This document shows, one piece after another, positions 33,574 to 46,027 of a stretch of DNA of 64,000 nucleotides; the stretch's first letter is position 1; each line of letters opens with the position of its first letter. The stretch comes from Paracyclopina nana (Eukaryota; Arthropoda; Copepoda; Cyclopoida; Cyclopettidae), in contig JAGUCH010000007.1 in NCBI GenBank assembly GCA_019096065.1, forward strand, positions 2,378,501 to 2,442,500. The letters run 5' to 3'. The translations under genes and the position numbers were made by a program. The notes beneath the pieces are model-generated. The model searched no databases, had not been told where the DNA came from, and saw nothing but the letters and a program-made list of their open reading frames with translations.

Positions 33574-34162
33574 TATATACTGTAATACGATTTTCGAGTG
33601 TTTTAATGAAGTTACCGGGCTGCCCCGTGCCCTAGAAAATGCTGCTCGGTTTTTATGCTATGTATCACTGGCTCTCATCAGCTAGCATCCAGTGGTTTGA
33701 GAGCAATAAAATAGACTTTTAAATTGCATTTCATGTGAATTGCACCTATGGCATAGTGGTTAGAGGGCTTGGCTCTTGATTCCGCAGTCTAGGGTTCAAA
33801 CCCCAGTCATTCCTCATTTTTTTGGGTTTCTTTATCTGACTTAAATTATGTTTAAGTCCTATACATAGCATGCATTTTTCATGGTGTCACCATAGCTCAG
33901 TGGCAAGAGTATTGGAATGCTGATCCAACTGGCTGAGGTTCAAATCTTGGATGATTCTCTCTTTTTTCTAACTTCTTTGTACTGTTGATTAGTTTCATGG
34001 CATATCATGGGCATGAAACTACTTAAAATCCCTCAAATTTGATTCCAGGGCCGTTAAGTATTTAATATCCCCCAAATTGCTTAGAAAGAACTGTGATATA
34101 AAAGAGCTGAGTCGGATCGGTAAACTGAATTATAACACGAGGAAATCGTATTACAGTATATA
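33574..34162. mobile_element. 589-bp MITE carrying two tRNA-like modules
   Basis: A perfect 20-bp terminal inverted repeat TATATACTGTAATACGATTT / AAATCGTATTACAGTATATA bounds the element. Inside, about 33741-33814 and 33884-33958 each contain a Pol III A box (TGGCATAGTGG; TAGCTCAGTGG), a B box (GGTTCAAACC; GGTTCAAATC) and a following run of T. Neither folds into a full acceptor stem, so they are tRNA-derived rather than working tRNAs. Confidence 0.65.
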
Positions 34163-34419
34163 AAATATTTTCGTGTTAACAAAGGTTAGTGGCAAAGAGC
34201 CTGTTCACCAGCTTATTATGGCAAAATATTCGTGAGAAATGCTGAGGAACTGAGAATTTTTAAATAGGTGTAGGAGGCTTTTGGCACCAACAGACCAATT
34301 TCGAAGTCAAAATCAATTTTGATGATATTAATGCAGGTGATCAGGGCCAAAGTTTTTAATGGCAATTTGCATTTTTTAAAATCAGGTGCCATCAAGCTGT
34401 ATAGGTAAATAAATGTTTG

Positions 34420-34545
34420 TCACGCGTGACGCTTTTTTGAAGTGTCGGATATTTCACGTATTTCAGGTGTCACGTATGTCAAGCATTCAATTAGAAAGTC
34501 GCGTATGTCACGTGTGTCGCGTATGTCGCATATTTTGCGTATTTT
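34420..34545. repeat. GTCACGTATGTC-type minisatellite
   Basis: Irregular tandem copies of a roughly 10-12-bp unit (variants of GTCACGTATGTC, GTCGCGTATGTC, TTTCACGTATTT). Confidence 0.6.
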
Positions 34546-35397
34546 AGCATATCCCTAAGTTATGCCAACACAAAAAATATTTTTTCATTGGTCAAAATCT
34601 CACCAAGCAATGCAATGTGAAAAAGGGTTTTTTTAAAGCTAGTACATCACTTGCATGGGACAAAGCTCACCACCGAGAGGCCTAAAATGCCCAACTGTGC
34701 TCCTAAAAATGAAAAGAACTTTGATTGGCGCAACTTTTTGTACATCCTTAGAATTGGATTAATAGTTTTAGTTAAACTAGGCCTTTAAGGAAATTTTGCA
34801 TTTTTTAAAGGGTTGGCTTATTTTGATGCAAAAATACCTAATACATTGTGAAGGATTACAGGATTACAGCATAGCTAAAAAATTAAGTGAAGTAGAAGTG
34901 TCGCTGCTAGTCGCATATCACTTCCCTTGAGTCTTTCCTTATTCCTTGGTGTGGACGGCCAAAAAAAGCCAGAAAAGTTGACTTGCTCAATATTGCTGCA
35001 GTTTTGCACAATTTGTTCTTTACTTGTAATTTCAAAAGTAGATTATGGGACAAACAAACTTTCAAGTTGCTTTATTGGCCAAAAACTGACTTGATTGGTC
35101 TTCTGTCATGTCATTCTCATTATTCAAGGCAAAAAAGGCCCAAATAAAAGCCATAATAATTCTAACATTACTGCACAGTGAAGGAAATAGGGCAAACAAA
35201 CTCTGAATGGACAGAAATAAGCAGATTCATGTTACTTGGCCTTACTTTGAGTCTTACTTTGTTTGCCTATGTTTGTCCTTGTGTGCAATGAATTTTTTTG
35301 CCCTCGTTTCCAGTACATAATTATTTTGTTTGCCCCTGTTTGCCCTTGTTTGCCCTTTGTATGCACTTGTTTGCTGCTGTTTGCCCTTATTTAGACA

Positions 35398-36485
35398 CGC
35401 CCCTACAGTTAAAAAAAGTAGCAGCTAGTAATGAAATTCTACTAATTTTTGTCGTTCTTTGTCTTCAAAGCTCTAAGATTCATAGTTTCAATACTTTTAA
35501 ATTCGTTTAAAAAAGCAATTAAAAAAATTAAGTTGGAATACCTATTCAAAGCCAGTTAGTGATTGGAGCCAGTTGCTATTTTGGAAAAAGATTTTGCTTT
35601 GGGAGAGAACTTTGACCATCACCTTTATGAGAGTACACTGCTTGACTGTCAGTGTTTTATGTGTCTCAATCAGAAGAAGTACCATGTTCATGTAAGGTTT
35701 CACACCTCCAGGCTGTTGGGCTATATGACAGATAATCTCATATTTTCATGCATACAAAAAGGTTTTTCTTGCCCTTGTATCTTCTAGCCAAGTCCCAAAA
35801 ATGCTCAAGCAGCCTCCATGTCGTGAAGCACAGCATAGAAAGCAGGGGGAACATTTGCCCTTTTCAAAATCTCAAGGTGTTTATTCAAAGCTTTCTCCCA
35901 AATTCAAGCTCATGACCATATAAGGAGATGAAAATCTACTCCCCTGCGCATGACGCCATGCACATTGACTTATGAACTCTGGCAAATGTCATCTTGTTGC
36001 ACCAGATCTGCTATGACAAATTCACTTTATATTTTCAAACTCCAGCACTACATTTTTAAGCTTGTGCATTATTCAATATATTAATTTAGATGAAATTCCA
36101 AAGGGCTGTCATAAATACAAGCCAATTTTAACTGACACATAATGCGATTGAACAGCTTTCACAAATGCAAGGAAATATCCTGAAATCTATTGTAGGCAGC
36201 ACCATATATAACAGTAAAGGAATGCATTCATAAAGTATGCAAAATAAAAGTATCTGGGAGATGAAGTATGGCAATGTTGCTGGCAGGAGAAAGTACCTTT
36301 TTTAGCAAGAAATCAACATAGCCTTGTAAGGTAATGGGCACACTCTAGCAATCTGTTGAACTTTGCTTCTAAATTTGGGTATTTTCCCAAATTGCTGCTC
36401 CATACGCAAGCTAGATGATGCAGCCACTCCCGACTTTCACTCAGATTTGGTCATGATTTCATGTGAGAGCGCGCTGTCTGCTACC
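35398..36485. other. actin 5' flank
   Basis: No coding sequence recognised; holds the upstream regulatory region of actin. Confidence 0.35.
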
Positions 36486-36492
36486 TATAAAA
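36486..36492 (+). promoter_or_regulatory. TATA box of actin
   Basis: TATAAAA. A 5' UTR intron follows: donor ATAAG/GTAAAT (intron from 36563) and acceptor TCTATTCAG (to 36623), 21 nt before the start codon, a common actin arrangement. Confidence 0.7.
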
Positions 36493-36605
36493 TGTGCAGA
36501 GCTTACATCTTATGTTACTAGTACTCATTTGACTAGCCTAGTGTATTCTCCTAAGCAATAAGGTAAATGGAAATACTTTGGACCCTTCCCCAAAATCAAT
36601 CATAA

Positions 36606-37775
<1,170 letters not shown>

Positions 37776-37975
37776 ATCAATGCCCATACCCAGCTGCATC
37801 ATCATTTTTACTCTGCGTTACTGCCCAAAAAAAATGACACACTCCTTTTTTGCTACAACTTGTGCTACCCATGAGAAAATTTGTTGGCCCCAAAATTTGC
37901 TTAAATACATCCTTTTAACGGCAATAGAACCCACACTTCTTTTTGGATCAATTTTACTAAGTGACGCAAAATAAA

Positions 37976-38821
37976 CCTGGATTGATCAACTACTTTTTTG
38001 GTCTCGAGATGGCATAATCGTGGTCCAAAAGTAGCTTAATTAAAGTAACCTTCAGGAAACTATCTATGCTCGAACTCGTGTTCAGAAGAAGAAGCAATTT
38101 ATGCTACACATAATTTTGAGGGGAGATTTTCCAATTTATTCCTTGATGGATTAGGTGGCCACCCATAAATACTGCTTTCCTTTCAAGCAGGTTGACCCAG
38201 CTCCCGATTGACATATATTGAGCCTTAATGGCATTGTCGTGTTTTCAAACTGGTCGCCCTCTCTTGAGAATTTTGGAACACTGTGTACACACCAAATTAA
38301 TCTTTTTGAGATCGAGAACCAATTAATCAATTGAGCCTTGGAAGTGACACCGCCAAGCTTCCTGCAAGCTTTAAGGGCCTTTTGGTAAGATGATTTGCAT
38401 AATGTAAAGAGCTCGCGTGCACTTTTTGCAAATTGTAGATTTACGTTTGTTGGACAGTAAAATTGGTTGCAGACACATAAATTTGTTTGCTTGAACTATT
38501 TGCAATTCGAACGGAGGAATCGATAATCTTATAGTAGTACGTATGTACATATACATGCGTATATGCTTACAAAGCAGCAAATCGAGAGCATTGGGACGAT
38601 CATCCTTTGCATTTTAAGAATGCCAGCATAATGAGCCATTTGAACTTCATAAATGGACGCGCATAGTAATTGCCTTTGATGGGTTGACATGCTAAAAAGT
38701 GCTATGAAAAATTGTAATTACGATCGTGTCTTAATTTAAGTGAGCTGTGAGGAGCGATTCTGAGGCTTTGTAGAGGCGTGAGCTCATACATGTCCTCCTC
38801 CATGGAAGCGAGATAGAAAGC
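37976..38821. other. intergenic
   Basis: No gene or repeat recognised between the actin poly(A) signal and the TATA box of the next gene. Confidence 0.35.
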
Positions 38822-38829
38822 TATAAAAG
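38822..38829 (+). promoter_or_regulatory. TATA box of the WFTRL-amide precursor
   Basis: TATAAAAG, 67-74 nt before the start codon of the peptide gene. Confidence 0.65.
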
Positions 38830-38895
38830 GGCCTTCATTGGTGGTCGATGGGCCATCAGTCCCCCAAATTTGGTGCGAGCAAGAACAGGAACACA

Positions 38896-39365
38896 ATGGC
38901 GACCTCACTGGTCGCGCACATCTTCCTGGCCACCCTAATCGTATTTATCTCCTTCAACGAGGATGGCTCAGCCGTGAAAGGGCTCACCGTACCCAGAATG
39001 CGAAAGCGGGAGTTGCCCGTGCAGTGGCAGCAGCAATTCCTGGCCAGCCTACAGAACGACAAAAAGTACCAAATAGCTGTATAAATTAATGCAATAGAAA
39101 AATTCCTCACGTACTCCCTTAATGTATACAGGTCATTGTCAGATTCGTGGGATCAACTCATGAGCTCAGATAATGAAATCATCGACAGAGAAAATCCCTA
39201 CAGGTTCGCACTGTACAGACGGAAAAAGAGGTATGTTACTGTTTAATTGTGCATTCGTCGTCAAGCGTTGGCAAATTTCATTCAAGCGATCCCATGCCAT
39301 TGTACTCGAAGGGAGACGACTTCATGAAGAGATCGTCCAAAGAGTGGTTCACCAGGCTCGGCTAA
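38896..39365 (+). CDS. candidate amidated neuropeptide precursor ending EWFTRLG
   Basis: Three exons, 38896-39065, 39132-39230 and 39287-39365; phases agree (2/1 at both junctions); 115 residues. Signal peptide at residues 1-26 (hydrophobic FLATLIVFISF). Basic cleavage sites: RKR, KK, RRKK and KR. The last segment after KR is SSKEWFTRLG followed directly by the stop, so processing would give SSKEWFTRL-amide. Other possible products are SDPMPLYSKGDDFM and the 30-residue segment starting SLSDSWDQLM. No cysteines. I do not recognise the family; the TRL-amide end only faintly recalls PRL-amides. A TATA box upstream and an AATAAA at 39575-39580 support a real short transcript. Confidence 0.7.
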
Positions 39366-39710
39366 ACATTCAATTTTTCATGTCCCTGGTCCAGACAACT
39401 TAATTACTCTCTACTATATATTCTCACAATGTAAGCGCAAACTTGATACTTTGTAAAATTGGCCCTACATTTCCTCCTCCAAGGTCCAGATTCATTGCTA
39501 AATTTCACTTTTACCATGCCATTAACATTGACTATAATCTTAAACATCACACACACTTAGGAATTTGGTCCGTCAATAAACCGAAAAAATGTAGTACAAC
39601 GAGAGATGAAATTGCGGTGGTTAATTTATTGTTGTTATGCCTAATAAAATAAAGAAAGGGGGATAATTTTCAAGATGTCATCAATTTCGCTGGTTCGTTC
39701 ATCCTTGGGC

Positions 39711-41305
39711 TTATGCGGATGACGAACCGGAACCCGATCCTGAACCCGATCCTGAGCCAAATCCAAAAGCAGATCCAGATCCAGACGATAGGCTTTGTCC
39801 AAAACCAGATGCCGATCCTGATTCCGATTCAGACCCTGATCCAGACGATAGGCTCTGTTCAAAACCAGATGCTGATCCTGATTCAGATCCTGAACCTGAC
39901 GATAGCCCTTGTCCAAAAGCAGATGCTGAGCCAGATCCAGAAAAAGAAGAGTCTTCAGAGGAAGAAGAGGACGATAATGAGCCTTCAAATTGATCAGTAG
40001 CACTGCCAGAGTCCGAACCAGAACCTGAGCTGGACAATGAGCCAGAGCTAGATCCCAATGACCTTCCTGCAGCAGCTGAATAAGAAGAGGAAAGTGAGGA
40101 CTCTGCAAAAGAGCTATCGGATCCTTCAAATGTCTCTGTTGAGGAAGAGGCCGAGGAACCACCTTCATCTGATCGGTTCAAAACCTGAAAGTAAGAATAA
40201 GCAGTTTGAAATTCCCGCAATTGAAGAGCCCCGGGAGTGTTCGAAGAAAATTAATGCTAAAAAACTTCTTTTAAAGGGTTACATTGTAAAAAAGGTGAAA
40301 ACTTTCAGGACAAAGTGATATAAACCCTGATTCAAGCGGTAAAACTAATTCTTAATGCAAAATCAGTTTATTTATCTCTGGAATTTTTTGTGTTCATGCG
40401 CCCATTTAGAAATCAGCTGACCTGTTTCGTACAAAGAGGTCGGCGAATCAAGTATCAATTTTATTTTTGGTTAAATCGTGAAAAATCTCCCACATCTAAG
40501 CTTTTAGAGGCTAATTCAAGCTCGCGATGTCCGACTTAGAAGGAGATGAGCCCATGGAGGCTGCAGCTGCCGCCGCAATGGCCGTAGGTGGAGCATCTGA
40601 TGAGGTCGTTGGTCACATGGACCTCGAAACCGCTCTTAGGGAAGTCCTCAAGTCTGCTCTCATTCACGGAGGACTCTTACGAGGCCTTCATGAATCCACA
40701 AAAGCCTTGGACAAGCGACAGGTGAGTCATAGTGTCTACTTTCAGGGAAATGGTGTTTTGACACCTCTTTTATTATGGGATTCTCAAGAAATTATTTCTG
40801 ACTTATCTTATCTATGGCGTTTAGAAAGAAAACCCAACTGGGATCTTCCGAAAGTAAGGACCCAACGAGAATTGACATTTTCACTCGCGCCTAATTTATA
40901 TTTGCATAAAAAAAATTCTGCTTTCAAAACGAGTTTTAAAAGATGTCCCTTTCTTTCAGGCTTTGTTATGTGTCCTCGCTGAAAATTGCGACGAAGCTCT
41001 CTACACCAAGCTGATTCGCGGGCTCTGCGAGCAACATCAAATTCCTCTTTTGACAGTTCCTGACAATATGCAGTTGGGCAAGTACGCTGGTCTGTGCAAG
41101 CTAGATGCCGAAGGCAACGAAAGGAAGGTTGTGAGGTGCTCATCTGTCGTAGTCAGAGACTGGGGCAAGGAGGGGCCAGCTCATGACTTCCTCAAGGAGC
41201 ACATCAAGCAACAAAAATAAACCTTCTTCTTAGATGCTACATTATGTATTTTCTTACCTTTGCCAAGGCTGAAGTGGCCAAAAGAAGGACTAGGAATGCT
41301 CTCAT
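39711..41305 (-). CDS. secreted Ser/Gly-rich repeat protein with RPS12 inside its intron
   Basis: Two exons: 41305-41258 encodes a signal peptide ([16 protein letters not shown]) and ends at AAG/GTAAGA; 40184-39711 follows acceptor TTACTTTCAG. Both are phase 0, giving 173 residues. The mature part is almost only Ser, Gly, Ala, Glu, Phe and Gln, with repeats of the type [19 protein letters not shown]. Such proteins are typical of cuticle, silk, cement or mucus-like secretions; no specific family is recognised. Supporting signals: TATATAAA 47 nt before the ATG and an AATAAA (plus 39625-39630) after the stop. The 1,073-nt intron contains the entire RPS12 gene on the opposite strand. Linking the two exons is inference from phase, promoter and poly(A) placement. 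Confidence 0.65.
40527..41220 (+). CDS. RPS12: 40S ribosomal protein S12 (eS12)
   Basis: Exons 40527-40721 and 40960-41220, phase 0; 151 residues. Blocks: [90 protein letters not shown] and VVVRDWGKE. The N-terminus is slightly longer than in mammals, with an Ala run ([16 protein letters not shown]). The stop codon overlaps an AATAAA. The gene lies wholly within the intron of the antisense Ser/Gly-rich gene. Confidence 0.97.
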
Positions 41306-41351
41306 GGTGATGCGTGAGTTAGGAATGGGACTGACAGGGCGATTGGCCCAT

Positions 41352-41359
41352 TTTATATA
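41352..41359 (-). promoter_or_regulatory. TATA box of the Ser/Gly-rich gene
   Basis: TATATAAA on the minus strand, 47 nt from the signal-peptide ATG. Confidence 0.6.
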
Positions 41360-42021
41360 GCCAATTGACAAGTGTCTTGATGTTATCTCTGAAAGCCACC
41401 AAGGATAGTACAATACATTGCTTTGTTGAGCAAACATGGCACCTTATGTCGCGTTCTTATTCCACTTTTGAAAATAAGAAGTTGCCGAGAACTTGGTCAC
41501 AGCTGTTGCGTGGCGTTAAAAACAGCATTGATATAGTACAAGGCTGTTGACTGGTTGGCCAGTGCCATCAGGGCTCAGGAGAAACCATGATGATAAGTGT
41601 GAGCTTACGAGAGAAATAAGAATAAAGAGTTCATGCCTCGTAGGCAATAATTTATTGATTCCGAAGAAGATTGTTTCGTCATGACCTCTTCCAATAATAA
41701 AGTGTGGTAGCATTAAGCATTCGTATATTGGGATGTTATGATGATGATGAAACGGAGGTCAATGATGTTGCTTTGTTGACAGGGGCCAAAAATATTACTT
41801 TTGTAAGCTTTTTTTTTCGCAGTTGTTGTGTAGTTGTTGTTGATGGGATTAATAGAGAAAATATGTTTTACTACAACGACGCAACCACAAGACGACACAC
41901 ACCAGCCAGAATGAAGGCTGCTGCTTATGCTGCTGTAATGAAAAATTACATCAAAGAGAACACGCGCGTCCATCATCATGGTGGTGTATATAGTAAGATT
42001 GGATCTTCGTTCTTCATCAAT
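41360..42021. other. intergenic
   Basis: No gene seen between the Ser/Gly-rich gene promoter and the 3' end of eIF5A; the plus-strand ORF near 41.7-42.1 kb runs antisense into the last eIF5A exon and is a shadow. Confidence 0.4.
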
Positions 42022-42618
42022 TTATTTGTCAACGGCCGTGTTCACCTTGGTGGCGATGACGGCCTCCTCGCCACATGCGGATAACACAGTGCACTGCAAA
42101 GCATAGATCCATTGGAAGCGGGCTCAATTATTCAATTTTATAGAAGACTTACGAGGATGTCCTTTCCCTCATCGACAGCAGCCCTGATTTCGGTTCCGAC
42201 ATCTCCCTCGGGGAGCTTGAGGTCGTCACGGGTGTAGCCAGTGTCGTCCATCAAGGAGAGGAAGCCGTCGTCGGACACGTCCAAAAGTTGGAAATCCTTG
42301 CGAGACACGTTGGGCACGTCCATGTTGTGGGTAGAGGGGCAGATATCTTCGTATTTCTTGTTGGTGAATATGTCCAGACCGACCATATGGACCTTGGCGT
42401 GTCCGTGCTTTCCGGTCTTCGAGGTGGACATCTCCACAATTTTGCAGGGGCGGGACTGGAAAAAATGACATTGTTGACAATAAAGAAAGGCTCCAACTTA
42501 TCAAACTTGGGCTCACCTTGATCATAACAAATCCGTTCTTACGAAGAGCAGAACACTGCATGGGGAAAGTGGCGGACGCTCCAGCATCGCCTCCTTGGAA
42601 ATCATATTCATCTGCCAT
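42022..42618 (-). CDS. EIF5A: translation initiation factor 5A
   Basis: Promotes elongation and termination, especially at polyproline. Three exons: 42618-42517, 42455-42153, 42093-42022, phase 0; 158 residues. The hypusination site is intact ([20 protein letters not shown], the Lys between G and H), as is [21 protein letters not shown]. The last exon reads [20 protein letters not shown] and ends VDK. The stop codon overlaps an AATAAA. Confidence 0.97.
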
Positions 42619-43580
42619 GATTATTGAAGGATGATAGCAAACAAAAAGCTACAACGAAATGCGGTCCACGGCTCAGGAGAGAAAAAGTAGAACTGCAAGA
42701 GACGAAAGTTGAAAGTTAGACGATGCTCACGCAAGCCAATATGACAACTCTGCTTACACCCTTAAAAATCGGTGCAGGAGGAGTCCTCGGGATCCGGAGT
42801 TGGGGTCGCCAAGAAATGTGCCTTAGTCACGCTGCTTGAGCCACCGGGAATGGAAAGGGCGAGGGGAAATTTTCTCGCGCGTTAATTCTACTGTTGTCAC
42901 TTGTTACGGTCAAAAACTCGCCAAAAATGCCCTAATTTCGCATTTGGCGTCTCACAACGGTAGTTTTTGGGTAACGCTGCGATATGGACAACTTCAACTT
43001 TAAAAGTGGGAGGGAGAGGTGGGTACAAAACTGAAACACGTTTTTAGCATGATCGGATTTCAGCCCCAAACTCTCATAGCAACCAGATGTGGATTTCTTC
43101 ATAACTAGAAATCCTTCATGGAAAAACAGTTCTCCTCCATATTTCAAAAAGATTCAAAAGTATTTACTCTTACAAATTGATGAAGCTTCATAATTACTAA
43201 GGTTCAATGAATTATTGTTTGCTGTATTCAGCCTTAAAAATCTCAAGTCGGTTTGAGTCTTTTTTAGCTTTCGCGCTTTTCCGGCCAGGCCTTGTTGTAC
43301 CTTAAACTGCCCAAACAGCCAAATTTGCCCCTGCCACTGACTTCAGAGTGATCAACCGGAAGTAACAGGCGATCAAAAAATAACTGATTCTCCTACTAAA
43401 ATTGAAGTGACGGAATTTATTTATATATCTCTCCACCTAACTGTTATAATTCCATATAATTTCAATTGTGATTTGTTTCTATTCATTCACTTTTTTGAGT
43501 CGCCCTTTGTTTAGATATTTTTCGAAAACAAAAACATATGTGCAGCACTTCAATTGAGAATTTTCTGATTTGGAGCCTTC
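42619..43580. other. intergenic, divergent promoters of eIF5A and TBL3
   Basis: No gene recognised; contains the promoters of two divergent housekeeping genes. Confidence 0.35.
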
Positions 43581-45953
43581 ATGATGGCAGAGTTTTGGGA
43601 GAAGGCAAAATCTTTCGAATGCTTTTCCACCGAAGACAGAAATGCAGAGGCTCGGAACGGCTACATTTATTCGAGATGTCAAGGCGGAGCAAGGAGTGTC
43701 AACCGTGAAACAGGTCTTGTCACTGGTCGTGCCGATTGCGAAGAGGACCCAATTTTCTGCTCAAGACTTGACTCAGGTAATCCGCAATGCTTGAATAATC
43801 TCCTTTGATAATTTTGTTAATCAAACTTTTGTTTAGATAATGACTTACTTTTTACTGCCCATAAATCGAAGCTGATCAGAGCTTGGTCTTGTCCTGGGCT
43901 AGAACCATGGGCCGAATTTCCACCCATGAAAACTGACCACAAAGGCCCAATTGTGCTTGTTATTGTCAAAGGCTCAAGACTTGTCACTGCCTCAGCTGAC
44001 AGTGTCATCAAAGTTTGGCATCTTGGATTTCGCCATTGCTCTGGAGTTTTGCGCAATTGCTCTGGATTGCCACTTTGCCTTGATTACGCAGAATTCTCAA
44101 ACGTTAGTATTGTGGTTTGTGGTACAAATAATGGTTCTGTCCATGCTTGGAATGCAGACACCAATGAACTGATAGCGACTGGGAGCAAGCATTTCAGCCA
44201 AGTTTCTGCCCTCAAGGCTTTGCCCAACAGTAAATCTTTTGTGTCTGCTGGAAGAGACAAGACGCTGATATTTTGGTCGTGGAACCTGCAACCCACCAAA
44301 GTGATACCAGTGTTTGAAGAAATCGAAACGGTGCAACTAATATCCAAAGAATTGGCCTGTAAGATTGCCAAACTGGATTTGGAGACGGCTGGCGCAAACT
44401 TTTTGCTCAGTGGTGGAGAAAAGGGGAAGCTTCGACTTTGGAATGTTGACAAAATGGTTGAAATTCTGCCCGAGAAAAAGGAGTTTTCCATTACCACAAA
44501 AGGGGTTTTGTTGAAGGAGCAAAAAGTGAGTGAGCTGCTCATAGACGAAGTGGGTATCACTGTTCTCCAGGATGACTTGTTGAGCCATTGCCAATTTGTT
44601 GGAAAGAAGAGCAAAGTTGAGCAGTATGCTATTTGTGCCAATCAGCATGAAGCCCTGGAGCTGTGCATAGTCGGAGACAAGTACTTAGTGGTTGCAACTA
44701 TGTCTCCTGTCATCAAAGTTTACGACCTGAAGCAAGATTACAAGCTCATCATTGGATCTGGTGGTCACTCAGATTCAGTATTGGCAGTATCCCCTATGAA
44801 TGACGATCACTTTGTCTCTTGTGGAAAGGATCACTCAGTATGCATGTGGAGCCTCAGTGAGGACTCAGTGTCTTTAGTTGCCAAAGGCAGTGGGCACTCG
44901 TCTTTTGTTGGAGCCCTTGCAACGGCACACAAGTACATTTTTTCTGCCTCCAAAGATGGCATTCTCAAAGTCTGGAAGAAGCCAGAGGATGACAGCTCCA
45001 ACTTGCAGACTGTTCGCACCCTCCTCGCTCACGACTCCGAAATAAATTCAGTCAGTGTGTCTGCTGACGGCGAGTTCGTGGCCACCGCATCCCAAGACAA
45101 GACTTGCAAAATCTGGAGAGTCAAAGATATGGGCTTGGTGACGACTCTTTCCAGTCACAAAAGGGGAATCTGGAGAGTCAAGTTCACTGAAGATGCTCTC
45201 TGGACTACTTCTGCTGATTGCACCATCAAAAAGTGGAGTCCCAAGTCTTTCCAATGCCTGTCAACCTATGAAGGCCATCTAGCTTCTGTGCTAGGAATTT
45301 CATTGATTGATACCAAGAGGATTGCCACTGTAGCCTCAGATGGTTTGTTGAAAGTGTGGGATGTGAAGTCTGGCAATGCAGTTGGCACGTTCGATGCGCA
45401 TGATGATAAAATTTGGTCTGTGGTGTACTCAGAAGACGCCAAGGTTCTCATCACGGCTGGCAGAGATGGTAACATTCACTTTTGGGTGGACAAGACAGAC
45501 GAGCACAAAGCTCTTGAAAGGCAGAAAGCGAACGAAATCGTCAAAACTGAACAAACTCTGTCTAATTACATGTTAGCTGGAAGACTTGACAAGGCTCTAA
45601 GACTGTCGCTAAGGTTAGACCGGCCACGGCAAGCCAAGAAAATCCTTACCAAAATGAAGTCTGAGGAAATGCTTGAGAATGCTGTCAACAAGCTAGATTT
45701 GGAGCTGAAGAATATTTTGCTTCGATACGTGACTCAGTGGAACACTATCGGAGGCGCATCTTGCGAGCTAGCACAGCTCGTCCTCTCCATTTTGCTGAAA
45801 GAGTGCTTGTCTTTCGACAAGTCAGACCGACCGTACAAGGTTGATCCCCAACAAGTTGCGGGTCTCTTGGCATATACTGACAAACACTACAAGAGGCTGG
45901 ACAAGTTGCAATCTCGCGTAGCCGTCGTTGATCTCCTTTTGTCCAACATGTGA
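43581..45953 (+). CDS. TBL3: U3 snoRNP WD-repeat protein TBL3 / UTP13
   Basis: Subunit of the UTP-B part of the small-subunit processome in the nucleolus. Exons 43581-43776 and 43837-45953 (phase 1), 770 residues (human about 800). Two tandem beta-propellers: repeats end with blades such as VIKVWHL, TLIFWSW, KLRLWNV, SVCMWSL, ILKVWKK, TCKIWRV, LLKVWDV and NIHFW. After the propellers comes the Utp13 C-terminal domain (LDKALRLSLRLDRPRQAKKIL, LRYVTQWNTIG, LLAYTDKHYKRLDKLQSR). An AATAAA begins 4 nt after the stop, so the 3' UTR is tiny. It converges with RPL27. Confidence 0.95.
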
Positions 45954-46027
45954 ACAATAAAAAATGTAACGATGCCACAGTAAGGATTTTTAGCTTTTTA
46001 TTAGTTACAAAGAAGACAGCCAGCAGC

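Larger units (their letters stand above)
30362..35397. mobile_element. 5-kb element with long inverted ends rich in GGGCAAACA repeats
   Basis: Both ends carry TGTCTAAA followed by many copies of GGGCAAACAA (left, direct; right, reverse complement). Inside these, a block containing GACATGACAGAAGACCAATCAAG and GAGCAAGTCAACTTT is present twice in the left arm (30.47-30.69 and 30.77-31.08 kb) and once inverted in the right arm (34.92-35.17 kb). The 3.7-kb interior has no long ORF and hosts other insertions. No clear target duplication. Class not determined; a foldback-type element or decayed larger transposon is likely. Confidence 0.6.

Noticed and set aside
33741-33958. Two functional tRNA genes
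   Set aside because: A and B boxes exist, but acceptor stems do not pair; treated as tRNA-derived repeat modules.
41704-42084. 126-residue plus-strand ORF
   Set aside because: Overlaps the last eIF5A exon in antisense and has no recognisable domain.
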